A stretch of 5,647 bases of DNA from Alphaproteobacteria bacterium. GTDB lineage: Bacteria > Pseudomonadota > Alphaproteobacteria > UBA828. The DNA is taken from NCBI GenBank assembly GCA_022826345.1, contig JAJDVB010000156.1:1-5647 (forward strand), read 5' to 3'. The notes below the pieces were generated by a model. It was given only the letters and a program-made list of their open reading frames with translations, was not told the origin of the DNA and made no database searches. This document shows positions 1 through 5,647 of the stretch, in pieces. The stretch's first letter is position 1. Every line of letters begins with the position of its first letter. The position numbers were made by a program, and so were the translations under genes.

Positions 1-1
1 C

Positions 2-2059
2 GACGAGCTGACTCTGCGAGGCCGTCTCACCCACACCATGGTGATGCATCCCTATCCCGGTCCCCTCCACCTGGTGAGCCGCAGTCAATCGACGATACTG
101 GACCGTCCAACCGTGCCGTCACTCACGGCTGTCGGCGAGCCAATCGACCTTGCCGTGTTCCTCGTACCGGCATCGGCTGTCGCCGAGACTTTGGAAGAGG
201 CCGGTCGATGCGGCGTTCGCGCCGCCACTGTCATTGCCTCCGGTTTCGCCGAGGAGCAGGGGCAGGCCGGGACAGTGCTGCAGCGCAAGATCAGGGACGT
301 GGCGCGCCATCACGGTATCCTCCTCAACGGTCCCAACTCGGAAGGTTTCGTCGTTCCGGCCCGCGGCCTGGCGGCCACTTTCAGTCCGGTGCTCGATCGA
401 TCGTTACCGGAGGCGGTCTGGGGCGAGACGATGTTTCGGCCGCTCTCCATCATCGCGCAGAGTGGCGCACTGGGCTTCGGTCTCTACGAAATTGCCCGTC
501 ACAAGGGTCTGCCGGTTGACCACGTGATCACCACCGGCAACGAAGCGTGTCTCGACGTCTGCGATTATCTTGAACATGTGCTCGATCATGGCGACGCTGG
601 CGTCTTCGTCCTCTATGTGGAGGAGATACGCAACGGTCGACGCTTCATGGCGCTTGCCCGGCGGGCGCTCATCGAAGGCCGTCCGGTCGCGCTGGCCAAG
701 TCCGGCGTTTCCGAGGCCGGACGCCGGAGTGCCATTTCCCACACCGGTGCGTTGGCGGGCGCGGATTCAGTTTACGACGCCGTGTTCCGCCGCCTGGGTA
801 TCGCACGAGCCGGTGGCATGGAGGAACTGATCGACATCGCCGCCACGTTCGCCCGCTACATTCCCCGTCAGCGTCCTGAAGGCCGCCGAATCGGCATCGC
901 GTCGTCCTCGGGTGGCGCCGCAGCCTGGTTTGCGGATTCCTGCGTGTCGACCGGCCTGGACGTGCCTGCGCTCGATGCCGATTCGCGTGCCAGGATCGAT
1001 CCGTTGCTCCCTTCCTATGGCAGCTCGGCCAACCCGGTCGACGCCACGGCTCAGGCCATCCATGCGGTCGGCTACGCGGGCTTCATCGATGTTTTGTCCG
1101 AGAGTTCGTCGATCGACATGGTCGCTCAGGTGGCGACTCTCGGAACAACGAAGATCATGGAGCGCGAGAGCGGCAAGCTTGCCGAGGTGAGCCGTCGCCT
1201 CGCCAAGCCGGCGGTGATGTGGAGCTACACGATCCCTGCCCGAAGGTCGATTGAGATTGCTGCGCGAGCGGGAGTGCCGTTGATGGCGGACATGCGTCAC
1301 GCCGCCCGGGCGATGGCGGCTCTTGCCGATCATGCCGAGGCCTTCCACGCGAGCATGGTGCCTTTCGACGACCTGCCGGACCCCATCCCGAACCCTTCGG
1401 AGAACCGCGTCGTGTTGTGCGAGGCCGAGGCGCGCGAAGTACTCTCCTCTTGTGGAGTCCCTGTTGGTCCGGCGGAGCTCGCGGCATCGCCGGAGGCAGC
1501 AGTCTCGGCATGGCGCCGCTTTGAAAGGCCAGTGGCCCTCAAGGTTCAGTCGCCTGACATTCCGCACAAGTCCGACATCGGCGCAGTTGCCCTTGACCTT
1601 TCCGATGAAGCGGCAGTGAAGGCTGCTTACCGGAAAGTCCTCGACAACGTTATCACCAGATCCCCGACCGCCGAACTGCGCGGCGTCCTGGTCCAGCCCA
1701 TGGCCGATCCAGGCGTCGAGACGATCGTCGGCAGCGTGACCGACCCGACCTTCGGACCGATGGTCATGGTTGGCCTCGGTGGACTCTTTGCCGAGGCCTT
1801 GCGCGATTTTGTCCTCTCTCCGGCACCGGTGGACGAGGCAGAGGCGCGAGCCATGATCGGCCGGCTGAAGGGCGCCTCTCTCTTTGCTGGCGCACGCGGA
1901 CGGCCTCCCTCCGATACAGAAGCACTGGTCGCACTCATCGTGCGCGTCTCGACCGTGGCCATGGCACGCAACAACCGTATCGCCGAGATCGACCTCAATC
2001 CTGTCATCGTCCAGGCCCACGGCCTGACGGTCGCCGACGCCCTGATCGTCACCACTTAG
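2..2059 (+). CDS. NDP-forming acyl-CoA synthetase (acetate--CoA ligase family), 5'-partial
   Basis: Single-chain member of the ADP-forming acetyl-CoA synthetase / succinyl-CoA ligase superfamily, a cytosolic enzyme family that interconverts acyl-CoA + ADP + Pi with acid + CoA + ATP through a phosphohistidine. The frame is open from base 2 to TAG at 2057-2059. Numbering from the ATG at 38: the remainder of a CoA-binding Rossmann domain (about 1-125, GPN at 98-100), a succinyl-CoA-ligase-like domain (about 130-440) with SGALGFG at 142-148, TGNEA near 166-170 and YVEEIRNG at 193-200, then the catalytic-loop motif SHTGALAG with the presumed phosphorylated His235. A C-terminal ATP-grasp domain (about 455-673) has HKSD at 510-513 (second, swinging-loop His510), FGP at 572-574, GLGG at 579-582 and EIDLNP at 650-655. 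The ATG at 38 lacks a Shine-Dalgarno sequence and lies inside the conserved Rossmann fold, so the true start is probably a few tens of codons upstream. The acyl substrate cannot be read from the sequence. Its GC content appears lower than in the downstream genes. Confidence 0.92.
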   Translation, partial: DELTLRGRLTHTMVMHPYPGPLHLVSRSQSTILDRPTVPSLTAVGEPIDLAVFLVPASAVAETLEEAGRCGVRAATVIASGFAEEQGQAGTVLQRKIRDVARHHGILLNGPNSEGFVVPARGLAATFSPVLDRSLPEAVWGETMFRPLSIIAQSGALGFGLYEIARHKGLPVDHVITTGNEACLDVCDYLEHVLDHGDAGVFVLYVEEIRNGRRFMALARRALIEGRPVALAKSGVSEAGRRSAISHTGALAGADSVYDAVFRRLGIARAGGMEELIDIAATFARYIPRQRPEGRRIGIASSSGGAAAWFADSCVSTGLDVPALDADSRARIDPLLPSYGSSANPVDATAQAIHAVGYAGFIDVLSESSSIDMVAQVATLGTTKIMERESGKLAEVSRRLAKPAVMWSYTIPARRSIEIAARAGVPLMADMRHAARAMAALADHAEAFHASMVPFDDLPDPIPNPSENRVVLCEAEAREVLSSCGVPVGPAELAASPEAAVSAWRRFERPVALKVQSPDIPHKSDIGAVALDLSDEAAVKAAYRKVLDNVITRSPTAELRGVLVQPMADPGVETIVGSVTDPTFGPMVMVGLGGLFAEALRDFVLSPAPVDEAEARAMIGRLKGASLFAGARGRPPSDTEALVALIVRVSTVAMARNNRIAEIDLNPVIVQAHGLTVADALIVTT

Positions 2060-2239
2060 ACATCATGGATGCCGCTCGCGACAATCAACTGTCCAGGGGG
2101 TTCCTGTTGCCCGCCGTATCGGTCGGCCCTGGCAGGTTGAGCACCAAGCCGGACGGTTCGCGCGACAAGGCCGAGTCCCGGAATTGCAGTCGCAAGATCC
2201 GGAGCAGTGGGCGCGGTTCAAACAGAAGGGGTGGGCTGC
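2060..2239. other. intergenic gap without a convincing gene
   Basis: These 180 bases separate the synthetase stop from the antiporter start. I see no clear rho-independent terminator. The best inverted repeat is CCAGGG at 2093-2098 with CCCTGG at 2127-2132, whose 28-base loop is long and which has no T-tract. No sigma70-like -35/-10 pair with good spacing stands out. A 62-codon frame from ATG 2065 runs into the antiporter gene and has no family resemblance. The antiporter could therefore have a promoter I cannot recognise here, or be read through from upstream. Confidence 0.5.
2226..2231 (+). promoter_or_regulatory. ribosome binding site of the antiporter gene
   Basis: AAGGGG ends eight bases before the ATG at 2240, a good Shine-Dalgarno match and spacing. 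It decides the start: an in-frame GTG at 2207 would add 11 residues, but has no comparable site and gives an extension unlike the N-terminus of Kef proteins, which begin directly with the first membrane helix. Confidence 0.7.
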
Positions 2240-4024
2240 ATGGCGTTTCTTGAACAGGTTGCCATCTTTCTCGCCGCCGCCGTGGTGGTTGTCCCGCTGG
2301 CCAGGCGGGCAGGATTGGGGTCGGTCTTGGGCTACATGCTGGCGGGCGTGATCGTCGGCCCTTGGGTGCTGGACCTGGTCGACGACGAGCGCGAGATCCT
2401 CCATCTCGCCGAGTTCGGCGTCGTCCTTCTGCTGTTCGTCATTGGCCTCGAACTTCAGCCACGCCGTCTCTGGGCCATGCGCCGGGCGGTGTTCGGGCTG
2501 GGCGGCGGGCAGTTCGCGCTGACCGCCGCGGCACTCGCCGGCCTTGCCATCGCGTTGGGACTGCCGTTTGAGGCCGCCGTGGTCGCCGGTCTCGCCCTGT
2601 CGCTGTCGTCGACCGCCTTTGCCCTGCAGGCGCTCGCCGAGCGCAGTGAACTCACCACTCGCCACGGCCGCCTGTCCTTCTCGATCCTGCTGTTCCAGGA
2701 CCTCGCGGTGATCCCGATCTTGGCCCTCCTGCCCCTGCTTGCGACTGTGCACGGTGGCGCCGGGGACAGGATGCCCTGGCTCGACATCGCCGGGGCGGTC
2801 GGCACGATCGCGCTCGTCACCGTCGGCGGCCGCTACTTCCTGCGCCACGCCCTGCGACTCGTGGCGCGCTTCGGCACACACGAGGTGTTCACCGCCACTG
2901 CGCTGCTCACGGTCGTGGGCGTGGCGCTGCTGATGGAGCAAGTTGGCCTCTCCATGGCGCTCGGCGCATTCCTGGCCGGCGTGCTGCTCGCCGATTCGGA
3001 GTACCGGCACGAGCTGGAAGCCGACATCGAGCCCTTCAAGGGGCTGCTGCTCGGATTGTTCTTCATGGCCGTCGGCATGACGGTCGATATCGGGCTGGTG
3101 ATCGAGACCCCGCTCGCGGTGCTCGGTCTCGCGCTCGGCCTCATGCTGGTCAAGATGCTGTGCCTCGCCGCCGTCGCCCGCGTCGATACGTCGAACTGGC
3201 GGACGGTCCGCGGCACGGCCGTGGCGCTCTCGCAGGGCGGCGAGTTCGCCTTCGTGATCCTCGCCCTCGGCGTGTCCTCCTCGCTGATGGAGGGGCGCGC
3301 GGCCGACATGCTGATCGTCGCGGTGACGTTGTCGATGGCGGCGACGCCGCTGGCCTTCAAGGCGGGCGACCGGCTGAACGCCCGCCTCGAACGGGAGCCC
3401 GAGCCGGACTACGAGCGCCACATCGAGGAGGAGAACCGGGTCATCGTCGCCGGGTTCGGACGGGTCGGCCAGATCGTCGGCCGCATCCTGCGGCTGCGCC
3501 GCATCGGCTTCACCGCGCTCGAGACCAGCGCCGAGCAGGTCGATTTCGTGCGCCGCTTCGGCAACAAGGTCTATTACGGCGACGCGAGCCGGGTGGAGCT
3601 GCTGCGCGCCGCGCGGGCCGACAAGGCGGTCCTCTTCGTGCTCGCGATCGAGGACGTCGAGCGCTCGCTCGCCACCGCCCGGGCGGTGCGCAAGCACTTC
3701 CCCCACCTGACGATATTCGCGCGCGCGAGAAACCGCCGGCATGCCTATGCGCTGATGGACCTCGGCATCGACCGCATCGTGCGCGACACGTTCCATTCCA
3801 GCCTGGAGCTCGCCCAGGGGGTCCTCGTCGAGCTCGGCCTCGGCGAACTCGATAGCCGGCAGACGGTCGAGACCTTCCGCGACCACGATACCGCGCGCCT
3901 GGTCGCGCAGCACGGGATCGCCCACGACACCGACCGGATGATCGAGGAGACCCGGCACTGGACCCGCGAGCTGGAGGAAATGTTCGCCGAGGACGAGCGC
4001 GACTCCGCCGGGCCGGAACTCTAG
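2240..4024 (+). CDS. kefC: KefB/KefC-type K+/H+ antiporter (CPA2 family)
   Basis: Inner-membrane CPA2 antiporter predicted to exchange cytoplasmic K+ for H+; in E. coli, Kef systems are held shut by glutathione and opened by glutathione-electrophile adducts. The 594 residues are close to E. coli KefC (620) and KefB (601). Residues about 3-375 form the multi-helix Na+/H+ exchanger domain: GLELQP at 69-74, LSLSSTAFALQ at 120-130, and FQD at 152-154, whose Gln153-Asp154 matches the Q-D ion-site motif of KefC. The loop HELEADIEPFKG at 257-268 nearly matches the acidic gating loop of KefC. Residues about 399-535 form a TrkA-N/RCK Rossmann domain with GFGRVG at 405-410 and YYGDA following; an acidic helical tail ends the protein. 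The start is ATG 2240, supported by AAGGGG. No KefF/KefG-type oxidoreductase gene lies next to it. KefB versus KefC cannot be decided, so the symbol is a group name. Two putative ligand-contact positions differ from KefC. Confidence 0.9.
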   Translation: MAFLEQVAIFLAAAVVVVPLARRAGLGSVLGYMLAGVIVGPWVLDLVDDEREILHLAEFGVVLLLFVIGLELQPRRLWAMRRAVFGLGGGQFALTAAALAGLAIALGLPFEAAVVAGLALSLSSTAFALQALAERSELTTRHGRLSFSILLFQDLAVIPILALLPLLATVHGGAGDRMPWLDIAGAVGTIALVTVGGRYFLRHALRLVARFGTHEVFTATALLTVVGVALLMEQVGLSMALGAFLAGVLLADSEYRHELEADIEPFKGLLLGLFFMAVGMTVDIGLVIETPLAVLGLALGLMLVKMLCLAAVARVDTSNWRTVRGTAVALSQGGEFAFVILALGVSSSLMEGRAADMLIVAVTLSMAATPLAFKAGDRLNARLEREPEPDYERHIEEENRVIVAGFGRVGQIVGRILRLRRIGFTALETSAEQVDFVRRFGNKVYYGDASRVELLRAARADKAVLFVLAIEDVERSLATARAVRKHFPHLTIFARARNRRHAYALMDLGIDRIVRDTFHSSLELAQGVLVELGLGELDSRQTVETFRDHDTARLVAQHGIAHDTDRMIEETRHWTRELEEMFAEDERDSAGPEL

Positions 4025-4041
4025 GTGCGGAGCGCCGATAG

Positions 4042-4079
4042 GGCGCCCCCGGTAGGACCGGGCGCCGGGGATTACCCCG
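4042..4079 (+). terminator. two GC-rich hairpins after the antiporter, possible terminator
   Basis: Eighteen bases after the stop, 4042-4048 pairs with 4060-4066 (7 bp, GGCGCCC with GGGCGCC), and GGT 4051-4053 can pair with ACC 4057-4059 above a CC bulge. Immediately after, CGGGG 4066-4070 and CCCCG 4075-4079 form a second stem with an ATTA loop; the two stems share base 4066. What follows is pyrimidine-rich (about 4081-4094) but has no run of T, so intrinsic termination is uncertain. The stems could instead protect the 3' end or act with Rho. Confidence 0.4.
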
Positions 4080-4122
4080 TGGTCTTCCTCCTTGCCGGTC
4101 TTCGCGGCGCGCGACGGCGGTT

Positions 4123-4147
4123 ATCGTTATATTTTCGTGTGATCGTT
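4123..4147 (+). repeat. direct repeat of ATCGTT, 19-base period
   Basis: ATCGTT occurs at 4123-4128 and again at 4142-4147, 19 bases start to start. With flanks, TTATCGTTATA and TGATCGTTTGA agree at 8 of 11 positions. The pair lies just upstream of and touching the candidate -35 box, on one DNA face if the period is about two helical turns, which would suit a dimeric activator. Six-base repeats are common by chance, so this is weak. Confidence 0.25.
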
Positions 4148-4173
4148 TGACTGTATGGTATCGAATCTATACA
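4147..4173 (+). promoter_or_regulatory. candidate sigma70-type promoter of the histidine kinase gene
   Basis: TTGACT at 4147-4152 matches the -35 consensus at five of six positions and TATACA at 4168-4173 resembles a -10 box (alternatively CTATAC 4167-4172, close to the alphaproteobacterial CTATAT). It sits in the only AT-rich stretch of the gap, on the correct strand, about 70 bases before the kinase start. The 15-base spacer is shorter than the usual 16-18, so this is a candidate only. Confidence 0.4.
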
Positions 4174-4174
4174 G
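4151..4174. repeat. 24-base imperfect dyad, possible operator
   Basis: CTGTAT at 4151-4156 is the exact inverse complement of ATACAG at 4169-4174, centred between 4162 and 4163. Across the two 12-base half-sites, 9 of 12 positions are symmetric. The dyad covers the spacer and parts of both boxes of the candidate promoter, where a bound repressor would block RNA polymerase. No regulator gene is visible in the window to pair with it. Confidence 0.45.
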
Positions 4175-4226
4175 AGCGGCCGGTTCGTCCGGTCGTGCGT
4201 CGGTGCCGGAGTCCGGTCGTCTCAGC

Positions 4227-4234
4227 GGAGGGAG
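4227..4234 (+). promoter_or_regulatory. ribosome binding site of the histidine kinase gene
   Basis: GGAGGGAG ends nine bases before TTG 4244. This strong purine-rich match supports the TTG start. The frame is open upstream to a TGA at 4148-4150, with no in-frame ATG, GTG or TTG between that stop and 4244. Confidence 0.7.
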
Positions 4235-4243
4235 CGTAGCGCC

Positions 4244-5647
4244 TTGACCCAGTCCGACGAGCTGAGGCGGGAGATCGAGGCGCTGCGCGCGCGCAGCGCC
4301 ACGCTCAACGCGGCCATCCTGAGGATCAACGCGAGCCTCGACCTCGACACCGTGCTCAGCGAGGTGGTGGAGAGCGCCCGGGCGCTCACCGGCGCCCGCT
4401 GGGGCGTCATCGCCACCGTCGACGAGGCGGGCGCGCCGCTCGACTTCGTGTTCTCGGGATTCACGCCGGAGGAACAGCGCGAGCTCTACACCTGGCCCGA
4501 CCACGCCCGCCTGTTCGAGCATTTCCGCAGCCTGCCGGGGCCGCTGCGCCTCGCCGACCTGTCGGGCTATGTCCGCGCGCTCGGCATCGCGCCCCCGCGC
4601 GCGTTCTCCCGCACCTTCCAGGGCACGCCGATGCGCCACCGCGGCGCCGACGTCGGCAGCTTCTTCCTCGCCGACAAGGCGGACGGGGAGGCGTTCACCG
4701 ACGACGACGAGGAGGTGCTGACGCTGTTCGCCTCCCAGGCCGCCGCCGTGATCGTCAACGCGCGCGCCCACCGCGACGAGCGCCGCGCGCGGGCCGATCT
4801 CGAGGCCCTGGTCGAGACCTCGCCGGTCGGGGTCCTGGTGTTCGACGCCGAAAGCGGGCGGGCGGTGTCGGTCAACCGCGAGGCGCGGCGGATCGCCGAG
4901 AGCCTGCGTCAGCCGGGCCGTCCGTACGAGCATCTCCTGGAGGTGATGTCCTTCCGCCGCGCCGACGGCAGCGAGGTGAACCTGAGCGAGTTCCCGATCT
5001 CGCAACTCCTCCAGAGCGGCGAGACGATGCGCGCCGAGGAGGTGGCGCTCTCGGTGCCGGACGGGCGCAGCGTCCGGGCGCTGGTCAACGCCACGCCGAT
5101 CCGCGCCGAGGACGGCGCCATCGGATCGGTGGTGATCACCGTCCAGGATCTCGCGCCGCTCGACGAGATCGAGCGGCTGCGCACCGAGTTCCTCGGCCTG
5201 GTGGGCCACGAGCTGCGCGAGCCGCTGACCTCGATCAGGGGCTCGGCGGTGACGCTGATGGAGGACGCCGCGGCGCTCGACCCGGCCGAGATGCGCGAGT
5301 TCCACCGCATCATCGTCGAGCAGTCGGGCCACATGCGGGGCCTGATCGGCGACCTGCTGGACGCCGGCCGCATCGATTCCGGCACGCTGTCGGTTTCGCC
5401 CGCGCCCTCGGAGGTGGCCGACCTGGTGGAGCGGGCGCGGAACACCTTCGTCGGCGGCGGCGGGCGGCACGGCATCGCGGTCGACCTCCCGATCGACCTG
5501 CCGCTGGCGATGGCCGACCGCCGGCGCATCGTGCAGGTGCTCAACAACCTCTTCAACAACGCCGCCCGGCACGCCCCGGAATCGTCCTCGATCCGGGTCT
5601 CGGCGATGCGCGAGGACGCCCATGTCGCGATCTCGGTCTCCGACGAG
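4244..5647 (+). CDS. GAF-PAS sensor histidine kinase, 3'-partial
   Basis: Probably a cytosolic two-component sensor kinase that autophosphorylates on His and passes the phosphate to a response regulator. The frame is open from TTG 4244 for 468 codons to the window edge with no stop. Order of parts: a short charged helix (1-18), a GAF domain (about 20-176, from LRINASLDLDTVL to LFASQAAAVIVNA), a PAS domain (about 186-305, starting LEALVETSPVGVLVFD), a HisKA domain with phospho-acceptor His322 in GHELREPLTS, and the start of a HATPase domain with N-box LNNLFNNAARH at 433-443 (key Asn439). The last residues, SDE, would begin the G1 box (DxGxG), so nucleotide-binding boxes are missing only because the window ends. 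No transmembrane segment or signal peptide is seen. From memory, close relatives often carry a C-terminal receiver domain; that cannot be tested here. The GAF ligand is unknown. Glu326 at His+4 replaces the usual Thr/Asn. Confidence 0.88.
   Translation, partial: MTQSDELRREIEALRARSATLNAAILRINASLDLDTVLSEVVESARALTGARWGVIATVDEAGAPLDFVFSGFTPEEQRELYTWPDHARLFEHFRSLPGPLRLADLSGYVRALGIAPPRAFSRTFQGTPMRHRGADVGSFFLADKADGEAFTDDDEEVLTLFASQAAAVIVNARAHRDERRARADLEALVETSPVGVLVFDAESGRAVSVNREARRIAESLRQPGRPYEHLLEVMSFRRADGSEVNLSEFPISQLLQSGETMRAEEVALSVPDGRSVRALVNATPIRAEDGAIGSVVITVQDLAPLDEIERLRTEFLGLVGHELREPLTSIRGSAVTLMEDAAALDPAEMREFHRIIVEQSGHMRGLIGDLLDAGRIDSGTLSVSPAPSEVADLVERARNTFVGGGGRHGIAVDLPIDLPLAMADRRRIVQVLNNLFNNAARHAPESSSIRVSAMREDAHVAISVSDE

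Noticed and set aside
767..2020. 417-codon open frame on the minus strand opposite the synthetase
   Set aside because: The plus strand here encodes the conserved phosphohistidine and ATP-grasp motifs. The antisense translation has no resemblance to a known family.
2093..2132. CCAGGG / CCCTGG inverted repeat as a terminator for the synthetase
   Set aside because: It has only six base pairs, a 28-base loop and no T-tract, so it is likely chance.
2085..2225. Short minus-strand frame in the 2060-2239 gap ending in a TGA at 2087-2085
   Set aside because: The translation reads smoothly (ending NRNPLDS), so I considered a remnant of a gene. However, it has no ATG start or ribosome binding site, and I recognise no family.
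2207..2239. GTG at 2207 as the antiporter start
   Set aside because: The ATG at 2240 has AAGGGG at proper spacing and gives the N-terminus typical of Kef proteins. The 11 extra residues are not hydrophobic and look like translated leader.
2065..2253. 62-codon plus-strand frame between synthetase and antiporter
   Set aside because: It has no clear ribosome binding site, a composition rich in S, R and G with no motif, and it overlaps the antiporter start out of frame.
2063..3958. 631-codon open frame on the minus strand opposite the antiporter
   Set aside because: It lies almost exactly antisense to a clear KefC-family gene. Its translation is dominated by charged and low-complexity residues (D, E, R, H, G, Q), as expected from the complement of high-GC codons. 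No domain or ribosome binding site supports it.
4128..4133. TATATT as an alternative -10 box
   Set aside because: It is a good hexamer match, but positions about 16-18 bases upstream are GC-rich (near 4104-4111) with no -35-like sequence.
4127..5623. 498-codon open frame on the minus strand opposite the histidine kinase
   Set aside because: It is an antisense shadow of the GAF-PAS-HisKA gene, with an R/H/E/G/A-rich composition and no recognisable motif. The plus-strand frame has family motifs along its whole length.

Overview
The window is high-GC bacterial DNA with three plus-strand protein-coding genes and little else. Codon use with G/C-rich third positions, a KefC-type antiporter, an NDP-forming acyl-CoA synthetase and a GAF-PAS histidine kinase would fit an alphaproteobacterium (for example Rhizobiales or Rhodospirillales). 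That placement is inference; no rRNA or other phylogenetic marker is present.

Layout. Positions 2-2059 hold most of a single-chain NDP-forming acyl-CoA (acetate--CoA ligase-like) synthetase. Its reading frame is open to the left edge, so its true start lies outside the window. Positions 2060-2239 are a 180-base gap with no convincing gene; it ends in a good ribosome binding site. Positions 2240-4024 hold a complete KefB/KefC-type K+/H+ antiporter of 594 residues, with a membrane exchanger domain, a KefC-like gating loop and a C-terminal Rossmann (TrkA-N/RCK) domain. Positions 4025-4243 are an intergenic region. It carries two adjacent GC-rich hairpins (possible terminator), then an AT-rich island with a plausible promoter and a 24-base imperfect dyad, then a strong ribosome binding site. 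From 4244 to the right edge runs a GAF-PAS-HisKA-HATPase sensor histidine kinase with a TTG start, cut off inside its ATP-binding domain.

How the genes relate. The three genes point the same way, but gaps of 180 and 219 bases and separate translation signals give no firm evidence for one operon. The synthetase is a central-metabolism enzyme (acyl-CoA plus ADP/Pi exchanged with acid plus ATP). The antiporter would release K+ and admit H+, classically under glutathione or electrophile control. The kinase is probably a cytosolic redox or small-ligand sensor. A functional link between kinase and antiporter is only a hypothesis from adjacency.

I found no sign of a wholly new system: no mobile element, CRISPR array, tRNA or rRNA. 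The points most worth checking are the dyad over the kinase promoter, the glutamate four residues after the kinase phospho-acceptor histidine, and an apparent Asp/Asn exchange at two putative glutathione-contact positions of the antiporter.
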